Assembly: GCA_949358305.1 (NCBI GenBank)
Contig: OX442318.1
Location: forward strand, 8,788,501 to 8,852,500
Direction of reading: 5' to 3'
DNA length: 64,000 bases
Source: Strigamia acuminata
Taxonomy: Eukaryota > Arthropoda > Chilopoda > Geophilomorpha > Linotaeniidae
The notes under the pieces were generated by a model. The model saw only the letters and a list, made by a program, of their open reading frames with translations. It was not told the origin of the DNA and made no database searches. The translations under genes were made by a program, and so were the position numbers. Below, piece after piece: positions 23,788-34,300 of this stretch; the stretch's first letter is position 1, and the number at the start of each line of letters is the position of its first letter.

Positions 23788-24365
23788 CCGTAAAGTCGGG
23801 TGAATGTGGCCCCGGCAGGTGAATGTGGCCAAAAAAAAATTTGCAGAAAAAAAAATCCCTCATTTATCAGTTAGTTATTATTTTTAACTAATGTATCATG
23901 GTTTCAGCTTGCTTAAAAAAAATATTTTATAATTTTGTGATCAATTAAAAAAAAACTACACACATTTTAAGTGTGTCATGTAAAAGTAGTGAAAAATGAT
24001 ATATTTTGTCTTTTTTTAAAAACAAATAACTAAAAAAAAAATTTTAAAAATTAATTTTTGGTACATAGATTACTTTAAAAACATTTTTTGAGGCCATGTT
24101 CACATTCTAAGTAGCTGAATGTGTCATTTCAGCTAAAAAAAAAACGAGGTGGCCAATAGCACCCGCCACTGAAGGTGAATGTGGCCACCATGGTTTTTTT
24201 TAAAAAACAGGAAATGTGTGACAAAAAATCAAAATGTTTGATATGGGTATTGTAACTCTACCTAAGACCCACCTATACACATAGTTAACAGTTCTGTATT
24301 TATTAAATTGAAGGCACTATTAACAATTTACTAAAAAAATCGGCCACATTCACCCGACTTTACGG
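23788..24365. mobile_element. 578-base MITE, TA target
   Basis: Inverted ends CCGTAAAGTCGGGTGAATGT and its complement, 23 or more bases, flanked by TA (23786-23787 and 24366-24367). GGTGAATGTGGCC is repeated inside at about 23817 and 24173. Confidence 0.8.
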
Positions 24366-24373
24366 TACTAGTA

Positions 24374-24540
24374 CAGGGGTTGGCAACCTTTTGAGATGGA
24401 AGAGTCAACCTTTTGAGACGGAAAAGCCAAAAGTTACAATTTACATAATTTCCCAGTTTTTAAAGAGCCACTAACATTTTTGTTTCAATATTATGATATT
24501 TGATCTTGACATCGAAAGAGCCGCAGGTTGCCGACCCCTG
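24374..24540. mobile_element. 167-base hAT-like MITE
   Basis: Ends CAGGGGTTGGCAACC and GGTTGCCGACCCCTG, the CAGGGGT...ACCCCTG pattern common in hAT elements. An 8-base target duplication is not preserved. Confidence 0.65.
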
Positions 24541-24605
24541 TGCAAGCATACTCTGTCCCGATACAACGTTGTCCTAATTCAAGCCGTATCACTGGTGTAG
24601 TGGCA

Positions 24606-25361
24606 CAAAAAAGCTGCCCATAACACCAGAATTGTTATCTAACTAGGCAAAACAACCAATAAAAAACTAAACCTTTGTTCACCTGCCAAAAGAAACCAAC
24701 AACCTATGCTAACATTGTTTGATTGATTAAAAGGGAAAAAAAGCTTATTTTAGCAAATAAAATGAATATTTTATTACCAATTAAATAAAATCCATTCTTC
24801 TAATCATTTTTACACTAAAATTCATTTGCTATTTGGACTCTTTATTTATCAACTACATAACACGCATGCTTTGAAATTATAGTTAAAACAATTGTATGTT
24901 TGTCAGCTTGGCCACCTAAAGCCATTCCTGTTAACTAAAAACGGTCGTTTCCAAAAGCTCAAAGAGAAATGACACGCAAGTTAAACCGACATTCGAAAGC
25001 ACCCACTGCCTTATAATTTATTTACGTTTGAATGATATTACCGGTATCTAAATTTAAATTAATGCCCTCAAAGGCGCAAGCTGTATAACAACCCGAATGA
25101 TTTCTAGCTAGTGATTGGTTGGAGATCAAGATAACAGTCCTATTATTCTAAAAGATTAACATCTTACACGTGAACTTAGAAACAATTGTACAGAAACCAA
25201 ATGTATCAAACAAAAACTAAAATCAATTCAATAGTCCAGCCGGATAATTAAGAGATCTAACGATATCATCAGCAGACAAAAAAGTGTACAAGTACTTCAA
25301 ACAAATTCACCAAGTCGGTCACCTGTTCCATCAGAACACAAAACTTAAGCGGCATAAAGAT
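24606..25361 (-). pseudogene. Intergenic stretch with an Ig exon relic
   Basis: On the minus strand about 25045-25110 reads as a piece of a four-cysteine Ig exon (a Cys-Ala-Phe-Glu word followed by an Asn-Leu-Asn-Leu-Asp-like segment), ending at a GTAATATC donor-like site as in the Ig genes. The rest of the exon is gone. At 25253-25290 a version of the conserved WSD upstream motif occurs without a gene behind it. Nothing else is supported. Confidence 0.45.
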
Positions 25362-25751
25362 TGAAACACAAGGAAGCGGGTAAAATTCCAAAGCTTGCTA
25401 GTACAAGTTTAAAGAAGGATTCATTTATAAGCTCACTTCACCCGCTTTGGCTTACAAGCTTAACTGGCAAACTCAAGCTAGCTAAATAGCTAGCCAGAAA
25501 TTCCCGCCAAAATCCCCTCAAAGAATTTCCTCACGATTCTGATTGGCTGTCAAAGTCACATGACCAAAACACCAGCAAGCTTGAAGCTGGTAAATCAAAC
25601 TCAGTTTGATGGGAGCGGGTGCGTACAAGCTCGCTTCAAAACAAAGCTTTGAATAAAAACGCAAGCTTGGGTTTGTTCAAGCGGGCGAGTTTTCAGCAGT
25701 TTTTTCAAGTAAAAGCAAGCTTTCAAATTTTATCCGCTCCCTTGTGTTTCA
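25362..25751. mobile_element. 390-base MITE
   Basis: Inverted ends TGAAACACAAGGAAGCGGG and the complement of TGAAACACAAGGGAGCGGA, with many AAGCTTG words inside. The target duplication is unclear. Confidence 0.65.
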
Positions 25752-26505
25752 CCTTTAAGCTGAGTATTAGTAAATAATAATTTCAAGAAGAAAGGATTAT
25801 GTGGTAGAGTTGCCAGGAAAAAAATGTTGACATCAGAGAAGAACTGTAAATATTCATTTTCCAAATTTTGCAAAATGAATATTTACAGTTTTAAAGATTC
25901 TTAGGTAGTCTGATAAATCCAAAAATAATTATTTACCATATGTCATTTTTGATTCAGATGTAAAGTCATGTAGCAATCGTCCTTGGTCTGACATTGACCA
26001 AAGAAAATCTGCCTGCTCTGTGATGATGCAACTTTAGGCGCTACAGGGAAATGATTTCTAATCAGTAGTGGGATTGGTTTAATAAAGAAACAGATGGTAA
26101 ACAAAATGGCAGGAACAATTTTGCAAGACCTGTAAAAAATTCATAAAAAAATTTGGAAATGCCAAATTCAAGCTATGTGTCACACTGCATATTAATTAAA
26201 ACACAGCTTTTTGTACACAAAGGAAATAATCAACAATATGTTGGTATACCATGTTGTAGTTACTTTTATTGATGAGTTAATTGTTGTTTATTTACTTTGG
26301 GTACAATATTTTTCCCATCCTTCTCGTCTATATCCTTGACTTAATCATGCATGTGCTCAAAATTTCCTAGGATCAACTCGTTCAAAGTGAACCAATATTT
26401 TATAATCAGTTTTTCACAATTTGAAATTGAATGCATCTACTGTTAAGGTTTTTAAGATCGTGTCTAGTATTTTCCTCTAAAAACCTTTTTTTCGTCACAG
26501 CTAAA
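25752..26505. other. Relic of a WSD gene 3' flank and intron
   Basis: Bases 25970-26300 match the flank downstream of gene B (29325-29660), and 26350-26505 match the intron end before the orphan exon at 36713. This suggests that an older WSD copy stood here. No coding frame survives. Confidence 0.5.
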
Positions 26506-26620
26506 GCAAAAGCAATCACAAGTTTCAATGGAAAAATTCAACTTGGAGTATCAGCTTATACGTACAATCATTTACAGAAGAATTAGGAAAACAGCTGTTC
26601 AGAATGGGATTCATTGTATA
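26506..26620 (+). pseudogene. Relic WSD exon 2
   Basis: After a CACAG acceptor, the sequence reads AKAITSFNGKIQLGVSA-like residues of the WSD second exon. An internal deletion then joins it to the EELE-end region out of order. It has no first exon of its own and is a relic from a lost tandem copy. Confidence 0.6.
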
Positions 26621-26694
26621 AAATGGATAAAATTAGGCAACATTAATTGTGGAGCAAAGTTTTACCTATTCAAAAAGGTCATTTTTTACATGAA

Positions 26695-26745
26695 AGATCT
26701 AATGATATCACCAGCAGACAAAAGAAGTATTCTGTTTAAAACTGC
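26695..26745 (+). promoter_or_regulatory. Conserved upstream motif, WSD gene B
   Basis: AATGATATCACCAGCAGAC block about 75-125 bases before the ATG, as in genes A, C and D. Confidence 0.4.
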
Positions 26746-26817
26746 AGTTAAATTCACTAAAAAGCCACTATAACATTGTCTCAACATTGCAGACACAAGT
26801 CCATTCCGTTGATCAAA

Positions 26818-28384
26818 ATGAGTGAGTTTCTCGTAGCACTTATTTGTTTTTCAATAACTGCCATTTTTTCGGCATTGCTTCTTCCACTACTACTGATATC
26901 TGAATTGTTCAGGCAGTTTGTACGACTTTACCTCTGCCTGAAACACGAGCGCTGGATTAGCTTCATCGACTGCACGGACAGCGTGTTTCTAATGCACAAA
27001 GAAGAGCATGGAGCACTCATAAACTTCTACATGATTTTCCGAGGTACTTTTGACTTGCAAGAAATTAAAAACAAAGTTAAGAATAAGTGGACTGACGTAA
27101 CGCAAAACGGCCAGCATAAGTACGCTCATCTTCGGCAACACGCCGTTGACACGTGTGGATATTTCTTTTGGTTGCCGGACAACAATTTCTCAATTGACGA
27201 CCACGTCCAAGTGTTCAATTGTAAACCACCCAGAAATCAAAGCGAACTGAATGACATATATTCCCATCTCGGTAGTCAACGGTTACCAAAAGACCGATCG
27301 CCATGGCTAGTACATCTTTTTCCATTAGACAAAGTCTTTGCCGGCGAACCTCGTTATGCAGTTGTAATAACACTCGATCACGGTCTCGGTGATGGCTACA
27401 ACCTCGTCCGACTGTTAAATAAATGCTTCCTAGATGAAAAACCAATCAAATATATGACTTCAAAATTGAAAACACCATTTTCACTAACTGCTTTCCTTAC
27501 CGACTTGTTCTACTATCCCAAATATTGCAGCCTGGATCAGTATCATAGAGGAGACAAGAATATTTTACACGGTCCAAAACAAACCACCAAGAGATTCATT
27601 GCGCCATCGCCACCTATTTGTTTATCGAGAGTATCGAGAATTAGGAAATCAACTGGAACATCTGTCAATGATATTATGGTATCGTGCATAACCGGAGCAT
27701 TAAAGAAATATTTTTCTCAGCAGAAATCACCACCACGAAATGATGTACATGGCTTTATTCCTGTGTCGATGCAAAGTAAATACGAAGAAGTTAATTTTCA
27801 GAATAGGGTTTCCTATTTTGTAATGCCTCTTGATGCGAGTAGTGAGAGTGCATTGGAGAGGTTGAAAACTACAAACAAAGTTGCAAGTAGATTGAAAAAT
27901 ACACAGTTCTCTTATTTCAACTCCCTAATGATGAAACTTCTCACAAATCGAGTTCCAGCTTATATTGCTTGCAGGATATATTATTACATCTTTGATTGTA
28001 CTATCTGCATAACTAATGTACCCTTTCAGCAGGACCAGTGTTTCAATAATGGCGGTCAAGAACTTTTGGCATATGGGGTTTTTGCTCCAAATAATCTCTC
28101 AGTTGGTAAGGAAATAAGCAAATTGCCAAGTTCAAATTAAATTACCGGTAGTCAATTTACCCAAATAAGTTACAATTTTGTTTGCAGCTCTAGGTTTTTG
28201 GTTTTAATTTGTTTTCTTTTCAGCTACATCTATATCAATCACAAGTTTCAATGGAAGCATTCAACTTGGAGTATCAGCTGACGAAGCAATCATGGCAAAG
28301 AACGACGTTAACTTTCTTATAGAATCATTTGCCGAAGAATTTGAAGAACTTGAAAACAATTTGCCAATTTTAAATGTTACGTAA
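26818..28384 (+). CDS. WSD-type O-acyltransferase, gene B
   Basis: Two exons, 26818-28105 and 28224-28384, code for 482 residues with the same layout as gene A: N-terminal hydrophobic helix, LPKDRSPW region, acyltransferase motif, C-terminal domain in exon 2. The active-site motif reads DHGLGDG, so the first His of HHxxxDG is Asp while the HxxxD core is kept. The C-terminus is extended by five or six residues (after ELENNL) relative to gene C. From 27407 onward the gene and at least 3.5 kb of flank are duplicated at gene D. Open frame and normal splice sites suggest a working gene. Activity with the changed motif is uncertain. Confidence 0.85.
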
Positions 28385-28614
28385 TTAGGAAAGATTTTTT
28401 TTTTTGCTTTTGATGAATTAATGTATTTTTATTGTATTATTTTAGCGAAAAGAATTATAATGTTGAACCTTATGATAATTATTATATGATATTAAATTAA
28501 TAAGAACTCATCATGTAGCTAATAAATCACAATTTTATAGCCAAGTGTTATCGGTTCACTCTACAGTTTTTGATGAAAGAACATAACATACCTTTTCCCA
28601 CGTTGAATGAAAAT
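28385..28614. other. 3' flank of WSD gene B
   Basis: AT-rich 3' untranslated or intergenic DNA; the same sequence follows genes C (in part, from about 43295) and D. Confidence 0.4.
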
Positions 28615-29026
28615 TAGGCATGTGCGAATTTGCGATATATCGCACATGCGAATTATTGCGAATTATTGCAAATTATTGCGATTATTGCGATTTAACAAAA
28701 CTCGCATATAGATGGAGTGTGGGTGGACCAACAATGCTAAATTTTCTTTTCTTTTCACATTTGTTATTTCAATTTGGTTTTAAATAAACTTTTATTAGTA
28801 AATAAATTCAATCAATTGCGATTGCGTTATCTTGCCATATTGTGATATCTTGATATTGCGATTATTGCGATTATTGCGAATTATTGCGAATTATTGCGAT
28901 TATTGCGAATTATTGCGATTATTGCGATTATATCGCGATATATCGCGAATGCAATATATCGCAAAAAAATCGCAACAATCCAATATCGCAATCGCATTCG
29001 CGACAAAAATTAATCGCACAAGCCTA
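28615..29026. mobile_element. 412-base hAT-like MITE with ATTGCG repeats
   Basis: Ends TAGGCATGTGCGA and TCGCACAAGCCTA, typical of hAT. Flanked by ATGAAAAT and ATGGAAAT, an 8-base target duplication with one mismatch. The interior is made largely of ATTGCGAATT and ATTGCGATT short repeats and a TATATCGCGATATATCGCG palindrome. The flank of gene C (near 43375) shows the empty site. Confidence 0.75.
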
Positions 29027-29161
29027 ATGGAAATGGCTGAGACAGAAATCAAATCGGAAATGATTTGGAGATCTAAAAAACCTTTGCTCTTCTGCTTTAT
29101 ACTCACATTATTCATCGTGGTTTTTCCAAGAGTTTACTTATACCAGTCAGCAGACAGCTAA
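29027..29161 (+). CDS. Small ORF with one membrane helix, downstream of WSD gene B
   Basis: 44 codons, or 42 if the second ATG at 29033 is the true start. The first ATG is made partly by the neighbouring hAT MITE's target site. The product has a charged N-terminus, then a hydrophobic stretch (LLFCFILTLFIVVFPRVYLY), like the start of a type II membrane protein. An acceptor-like site follows at about 29218, but no convincing second exon. The identical copy is at 62073-62207. The copy after gene C (about 43375-43505) has an early stop. Function unknown; it may be a gene fragment carried in the repeated unit. Confidence 0.3.
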   Translation: MEMAETEIKSEMIWRSKKPLLFCFILTLFIVVFPRVYLYQSADS

Positions 29162-29662
29162 ATCTAATTTTACACAATAAAAATTACATTCAAATATATT
29201 TTTATTTTCATTTCAGGTGTACCATATTTTTTCCAAACACATTTCCTAAATGCAACGTCAAAAAATCCACAAATGCTATGCACATGTTTCTATAATATGG
29301 ATACCCTATAAAAAAGAGAAGTCAGGTTGCAATCGTCCTTGGTCTGACATTAACCGAAGGAAATCTATCTGCTCTGTGATGATGCAACTTTAGGCACTAC
29401 AGGGAAATGATTTCTAATAGTAGTGGATTGGTTTAATAAAGAAACAGATGGTACACAATATGGCAGGATCAATTTTTCAAAACCTGTAAAAAATTTAGAA
29501 AAAAAATGGTTTGCAGTGGTATCTCAATGCCAAATTCAAACTGTATATAACACTGCATATTTATTTAACACAGCTTTTTGCACACAAAGAAAATAAATCA
29601 ACAATATGTCGGTACACCATGTTGTTAGTTACTTTTATTGATGAGTTAATTGTTGTTTATTT
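29162..29662. other. Repeated WSD-unit flank, non-coding
   Basis: This stretch also follows the relic at 26 kb, gene C (about 43510-43665) and gene D. It marks the repeating unit of the WSD array. No gene is supported. Confidence 0.4.
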
Positions 29663-30550
29663 TGTTCCGGGAATTTAGTTAACTTAAACTGACTAAAATA
29701 CTAAATAAGTTAAAATTAACTCGCAGGTGAATGCCGTTTATAGGACTTACAATCAGATGTGGCTAAGTGTTGTCTAGAGGAGTTTATTAAATAAACACAA
29801 AGAAGATTAAATTCAAATGAACAATAATTTAATCGGTATTTTTCCAATGATGTGATAAATGCGAAAAGGGATTTACAATGAGAAAGCCACTTTGTCGCGG
29901 AAACAAAGGAAATAAGCGCGTAACGGTTGTTACGCGCAAAACACAAAAATGGCTTCGTCTTCTTCTTCACGTTACTCACACGTACGATGGCGGTGACGTG
30001 AACTCCGGAGTTACTCAAGGTGGCTCCTGCGATGGCGATGGTTCACGGCTAGTGTCTCCTCTCTCCACGGTGATGGCGTATATTAACGACGGCTAATACA
30101 CGAAAGGCGCAAACAGGTGCTGGCATCGCACAATGGGCAAAGCAAGCAGATGTCTCAAAACACACAAACGTTAACATGGTCAATACCACCATATTTTGAG
30201 CGTAGCAGTGACAAGGTGTGTTGTTAGTTTTAGTGTGTATTCAAGAGTGTGCCAAAATTGGGATTTCGTGCTTGGCACACTTCTGAGTTGCGCAGTAAAT
30301 CTGCGCAATAGCTCAGTTTGGTGCAACAAAGGATTTTGTTGCACCGAAACGGTTAATTAGCCGTTCACCCCAGCCAATTTTGGGTGAAATGTGCTTGGGG
30401 AGTTTTCAACCCCCAGTCACATGACTGAGTCTGGCACACGCCAGACTATTGTGAAATAAAATAATACACAATATCTTTTTAAGTGGTGATTTTTATTTAA
30501 TACATTTACCAAATAAAGTGAGATCACCACAATTTACATTGTATACAACA
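29663..30550. repeat. Probable solo LTR, 888 bases, with hairpin array
   Basis: Starts TGTTCCGGGAATT and ends GTATACAACA, flanked by TTATTT on both sides (29657-29662 and 30551-30556). The related flank at 26.3 kb runs uninterrupted through the left border. No gag or pol is present. Bases 30243-30448 hold eight successive short inverted repeats. The 100-codon minus-strand ORF at 29716-30018 has no recognisable domain. Confidence 0.55.
30243..30448. repeat. Array of eight adjacent hairpins
   Basis: Successive perfect or near-perfect inverted repeats: AGTGTGCCAA/TTGGCACACT, TTGCGCAG/CTGCGCAA, GGTGCAACAAA/TTTGTTGCACC, AACGG/CCGTT, TTCACCC/GGGTGAA, TGGGG/CCCCA, CAGTCA/TGACTG, AGTCTGGC/GCCAGACT. 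Loops are 2 to 16 bases. The stems are unrelated to one another. The array is repeated identically at 63289-63494. Confidence 0.75.
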
Positions 30551-30568
30551 TTATTTGGCCTAATAATA

Positions 30569-30779
30569 GAGGTTCTGCCAGGCGTAGGACCGGAACAGCA
30601 ACTTGTAGAATAAGCTCCGCCCACCCATTGCCTCGCCCGTTGCCGTTGTTTTCACAACGTCTGGACCCGCCATTACACGTTGCAAACGCTCACGCAACGT
30701 GAAGCTTAGCTCCGCCGCAAGACATCAGCACAAAAAGTGATGACGTTTCGGCTTTCTAGACGTCAGCCGTTCCCGTCTC
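30569..30779. mobile_element. 211-base TA-flanked MITE
   Basis: Starts GAGGTTCTGCCAGGCG, ends GTTCCCGTCTC, flanked by TA (30567-30568 and 30780-30781). Same family as 3241-3460, and duplicated at 63615-63825. Confidence 0.7.
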
Positions 30780-30885
30780 TATTAAGCTCAATACTGCTAA
30801 ATAATAACTGGAAAACAAATACAAAATTCCAAACATTAAAATTACTGCTAAAAATACATAAAAAATAAAAGTAAAAATTTTCACA

Positions 30886-30955
30886 CATATCAGGATTTGA
30901 ACCTGTGTTGAGATACCTAGTCCATTGCCTCAACCACTGAACCACCACTACAAGC
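30886..30955 (-). other. tRNA-like sequence with A and B boxes
   Basis: On the minus strand it contains TGGTTCAGTGGTTGAGG (A box) and GGTTCAAATCC (a perfect B box), 30 or so bases apart, as in tRNA genes. The acceptor stem does not pair and the anticodon arm is poor, so it is a tRNA pseudogene or SINE head rather than a working tRNA gene. The same sequence recurs at 63932-64000. Confidence 0.5.
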
Positions 30956-31008
30956 TGTTATTGTCTTTGTGAAGACAGTCATGTTGGTGAACAAAGTTCT
31001 GATGTCAT

Positions 31009-31064
31009 GACATCATTGAATCTCAAATGATGAAATGACATCATTGAATCTCAAATGATGAAAT
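31009..31064. repeat. 28-base minisatellite, left part
   Basis: Two units of ATGACATCATTGAATCTCAA-type sequence (28 bases each). The array is interrupted here by the copia element and continues at 35829. Confidence 0.85.
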
Positions 31065-31272
31065 TGTAGGTTCCACTAAGGTTCCTTGAAGATTTCGAAT
31101 GTCCAAGATGAGTTGAAATCAGCACACAAAAACGGATGAAACATAAACACGTCTTTACTTTGCGAAAGTTTTAACAACAATTCAATTGCACGTGCATTAC
31201 GTGCGTGCAACGTTCACACATTTGATAACGTTAAAACTATTGACAATTTGTAACAATAGATTAAATCTAACA
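31065..31272 (-). repeat. Copia 3' LTR
   Basis: 208 bases, same sequence by eye as 35621-35828. Downstream LTR with respect to the minus-strand coding direction. Confidence 0.9.
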
Positions 31273-31392
31273 AACCCTCCTTACAAATTTTTATAAGTTT
31301 TAAAATGAATTAAGAAAAACTAAAACTAACATTCAATGAAATTCGAAAACAAAAACAAAAAACATGAATAAAATATTATTTCGAATTTAAAA

Positions 31393-34300
31393 CTATTTGT
31401 CTTTGTCTTCGTTCTTCTCTTCGTCCTCGTTTATCTTAACTTCTCCTCTCAGACTCACGCCGTCGCGTCCCTCCATGAATTTGTCTTTCGCGACCGCCTT
31501 CGTCAGGAAATCAGCAATCATGTCACCTGTTGGTAAATGGATTAATTCAATGTTGCCCAGTTTTATCTCGTCTCGTATGAACATTAAGTGTCGGTTCATA
31601 TGTTTGGTTCGTCCAAACTGGTTCGAGCCGCACAAAATCTGCATTGCTGGTTGACTGTCCGTGTAAATTGGGATTCTTCTTTGCACACAGCTTCCTTCTC
31701 CCACCTCACTTAGAAAGTCTCGCGCCCATTTTATGGATTTCAGCAATTCGCAGATGGCCAAAATCTCGCTTTCTGTCGATGACATCGCGACTAATCGTTG
31801 TTTTTTGGTTTTCCACGTTATTGTTGTTGATCCAATTTTTACTATCATCCCTGTATGTGATTTTGCATCTTGGGTGACGTTCCAGCTTGCGTCCGCAAAT
31901 CCTTGTAATTTCCCCTCCTCATTTGAGAAAAACAATCGCATCTCAATCGTCTTCTTCAGATATCGCATCACTCGTTTGACCGCTCTGAAGTGTAATTGGC
32001 GCGGATCTCTTGAATATGCTGACAACGCACTTATTGCGAATGATATGTCCGGTCGTGATATTATCATCACGTGCATCAGCGATCCTATCATTTGCTGATA
32101 AAGTTGTTGGTCAACTCTTTTTGATTTCTCAAAATCATCTAAGTCTTGTCCAGTAGCCATTGGTGTGTTTGCAGTGACTCCGTCCATCAGCTCGTATCTC
32201 TTCAAAACATCGTTTATGTATTTTTGTTGACCAATTAGAATTCCGTTGTCCATTATCGAAATTTCCATTCCCAAAAGAAAATGCACTTCCCCCAAGTCAA
32301 CAATTTCAAAAACTCTTTTTATCTTCTTTAAAATCCGGTCCAATATCTTTTGACTAGTAAACGCTGCCAAAATGTCATCTACGTACACCCCCAGAATAAT
32401 AAAGTCATTTTTTCTCTTGTAAATATACACACACCTGTCGTTGATTAGTGGTGTCAGGCCAATTTTCTGCAATTCCGTGTCCAGTCTCTCGTTCCAACAT
32501 CTCCCTGATTGTCTCAGGCCGTACAGGCTTCGTTCAAGTCTGCAAATCAAGTCCTTCTGTTCATATCCCTCCGGCTGCTCCATGAAAATCGTTTCATCAA
32601 TCAGGCCGTACAGGTAAGCTGTTTTTATGTCAAATTGACGCGTCATCAATTTGTGTTTGGCCACCATGGATAAAATGATGCGGAGTGATTCGACTCTTAC
32701 AACTGGCGAGAAAGTTTCCGTGTAATCAATGCCTGCTCTCTGGGAATACCCCACTGCCACCAATCTTGCCTTGTATTTATTTACACTCCTGTCTACGTTG
32801 AGTTTTATCCGATAAATCCATTTGCTCTTTATCGTAGTCATTTGCTTTTCCTTCTTTACTAATGTCCAAACATTGTTCACGTGCAATGAATCTATTTCAC
32901 TATCCATCGCCGCTTTCCACTTCTCTTTGTCGTCACAGTTTGTTGCTTGCTCGTATGTTTCCGGTGTAAATAAGTCGTCAACGCCTTCGAATGCTACATT
33001 CGCCGCTTCGACCGCTGCATTTACTGCTTCATGTTGTGCTGCGATGCGCTGTGATCGACGTACACCTTCTTGTTGCAATTGTTGCTCATGCTGCTCCATT
33101 TGTTCCGCGTGTCGCTGCTGGAGCACGGCTTGTGTTGATCCCCGAGGTCTGCCAACCTGCGCCGGTTGTACCTGTTGTAGATTCGGCTGCGCGTCTTCAG
33201 CAATCACTGCTGGTCGTTGAGCATTGTCGTCATCGTTATCATTTGCTTCAACAATTGCCTCGTCTTCGTATTCTTGACAAAAACGCCTATTTTCGTCCGG
33301 TTTTGTCAAATTAAAGATGTCCGCCCCTCGAATTTCTTCATTAAATTCCACTGTTCTACCTTCTTGTATTTTCTTTTCGGCTGGGACGTAAATCCTAAAT
33401 GCTTTTCTATCCGTCGAGTATCCCACGAATATTCCGCGTTTTGCTTTTTGATCAAGCTTTTGCCTCTTCTCTGCTGGGATGTGCAGGAAAGCCTCACAAC
33501 CAAAAACTCGAAGATGTTTTATTGATTGCTTGCGCTTCATCCACATTTCTTCTGGAACTAAATCCCCATTTGGTTTCGTCAAAGTTCGATTTTTTACGTG
33601 TATCGACGTTGAAAATGCTTCGGCCCAAAATATTTGCGGTAGGCCCGATTCCAAAAGTAATGTCCGTGTCGCCTCTATGAGCGTTCGATTCGTACGCTCC
33701 GCAATGCCGTTGCTGGCTGCATTAAATGGCACTGTGAGCTCGTGCAATATGCCTTCATCGTTGCATAAACGTTTAAAATTCTCGTTGACAAACTCGCCTC
33801 CGTTGTCGCTTCTAATACGCTTTAATTTGTTCCCCGTTTGCTTTTCCGCCATTGCTTTAAATGACTTGAAGAAATCAAATGTTTGAGATTTCTCGCTCAT
33901 GAAATAAGCAAACTTCTTGCGCGTGAAGTCTTCAGTAATTACAAAAGCGTACCTGCTTCCTCCCATTGATGGTGTCTTGAATGGTCCAATCAAATCCATG
34001 TGTATTAGTTGCAAAACATCATCCGATTGCTTCTCGTTTATTCGTTTGTACGGGCTCTTCGTCATTTTTCCGAGTATGCACGCGGTGCATTTCTCCAATG
34101 GTGCATTGTTGTATTCCAACCCGTAAACCAATTCCTTGTTGGTCATCTTGTCGATTGTTCGTTCGTTTGCATGACACAATCGTTTATGCCATATTTCCTT
34201 GGTTTGTTTAGTTGTCGTGGCAACCGCATTCGCTTGCTCTTCTTTTTTCAGTTGCAATAAATACATGGTGCCACACCTTGCTCCCTTTCCAATCGTCTCT

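Noticed and set aside
30886-30955. A functional tRNA gene
   Set aside because: The B box is perfect but the acceptor and anticodon stems do not pair and no convincing anticodon loop forms.
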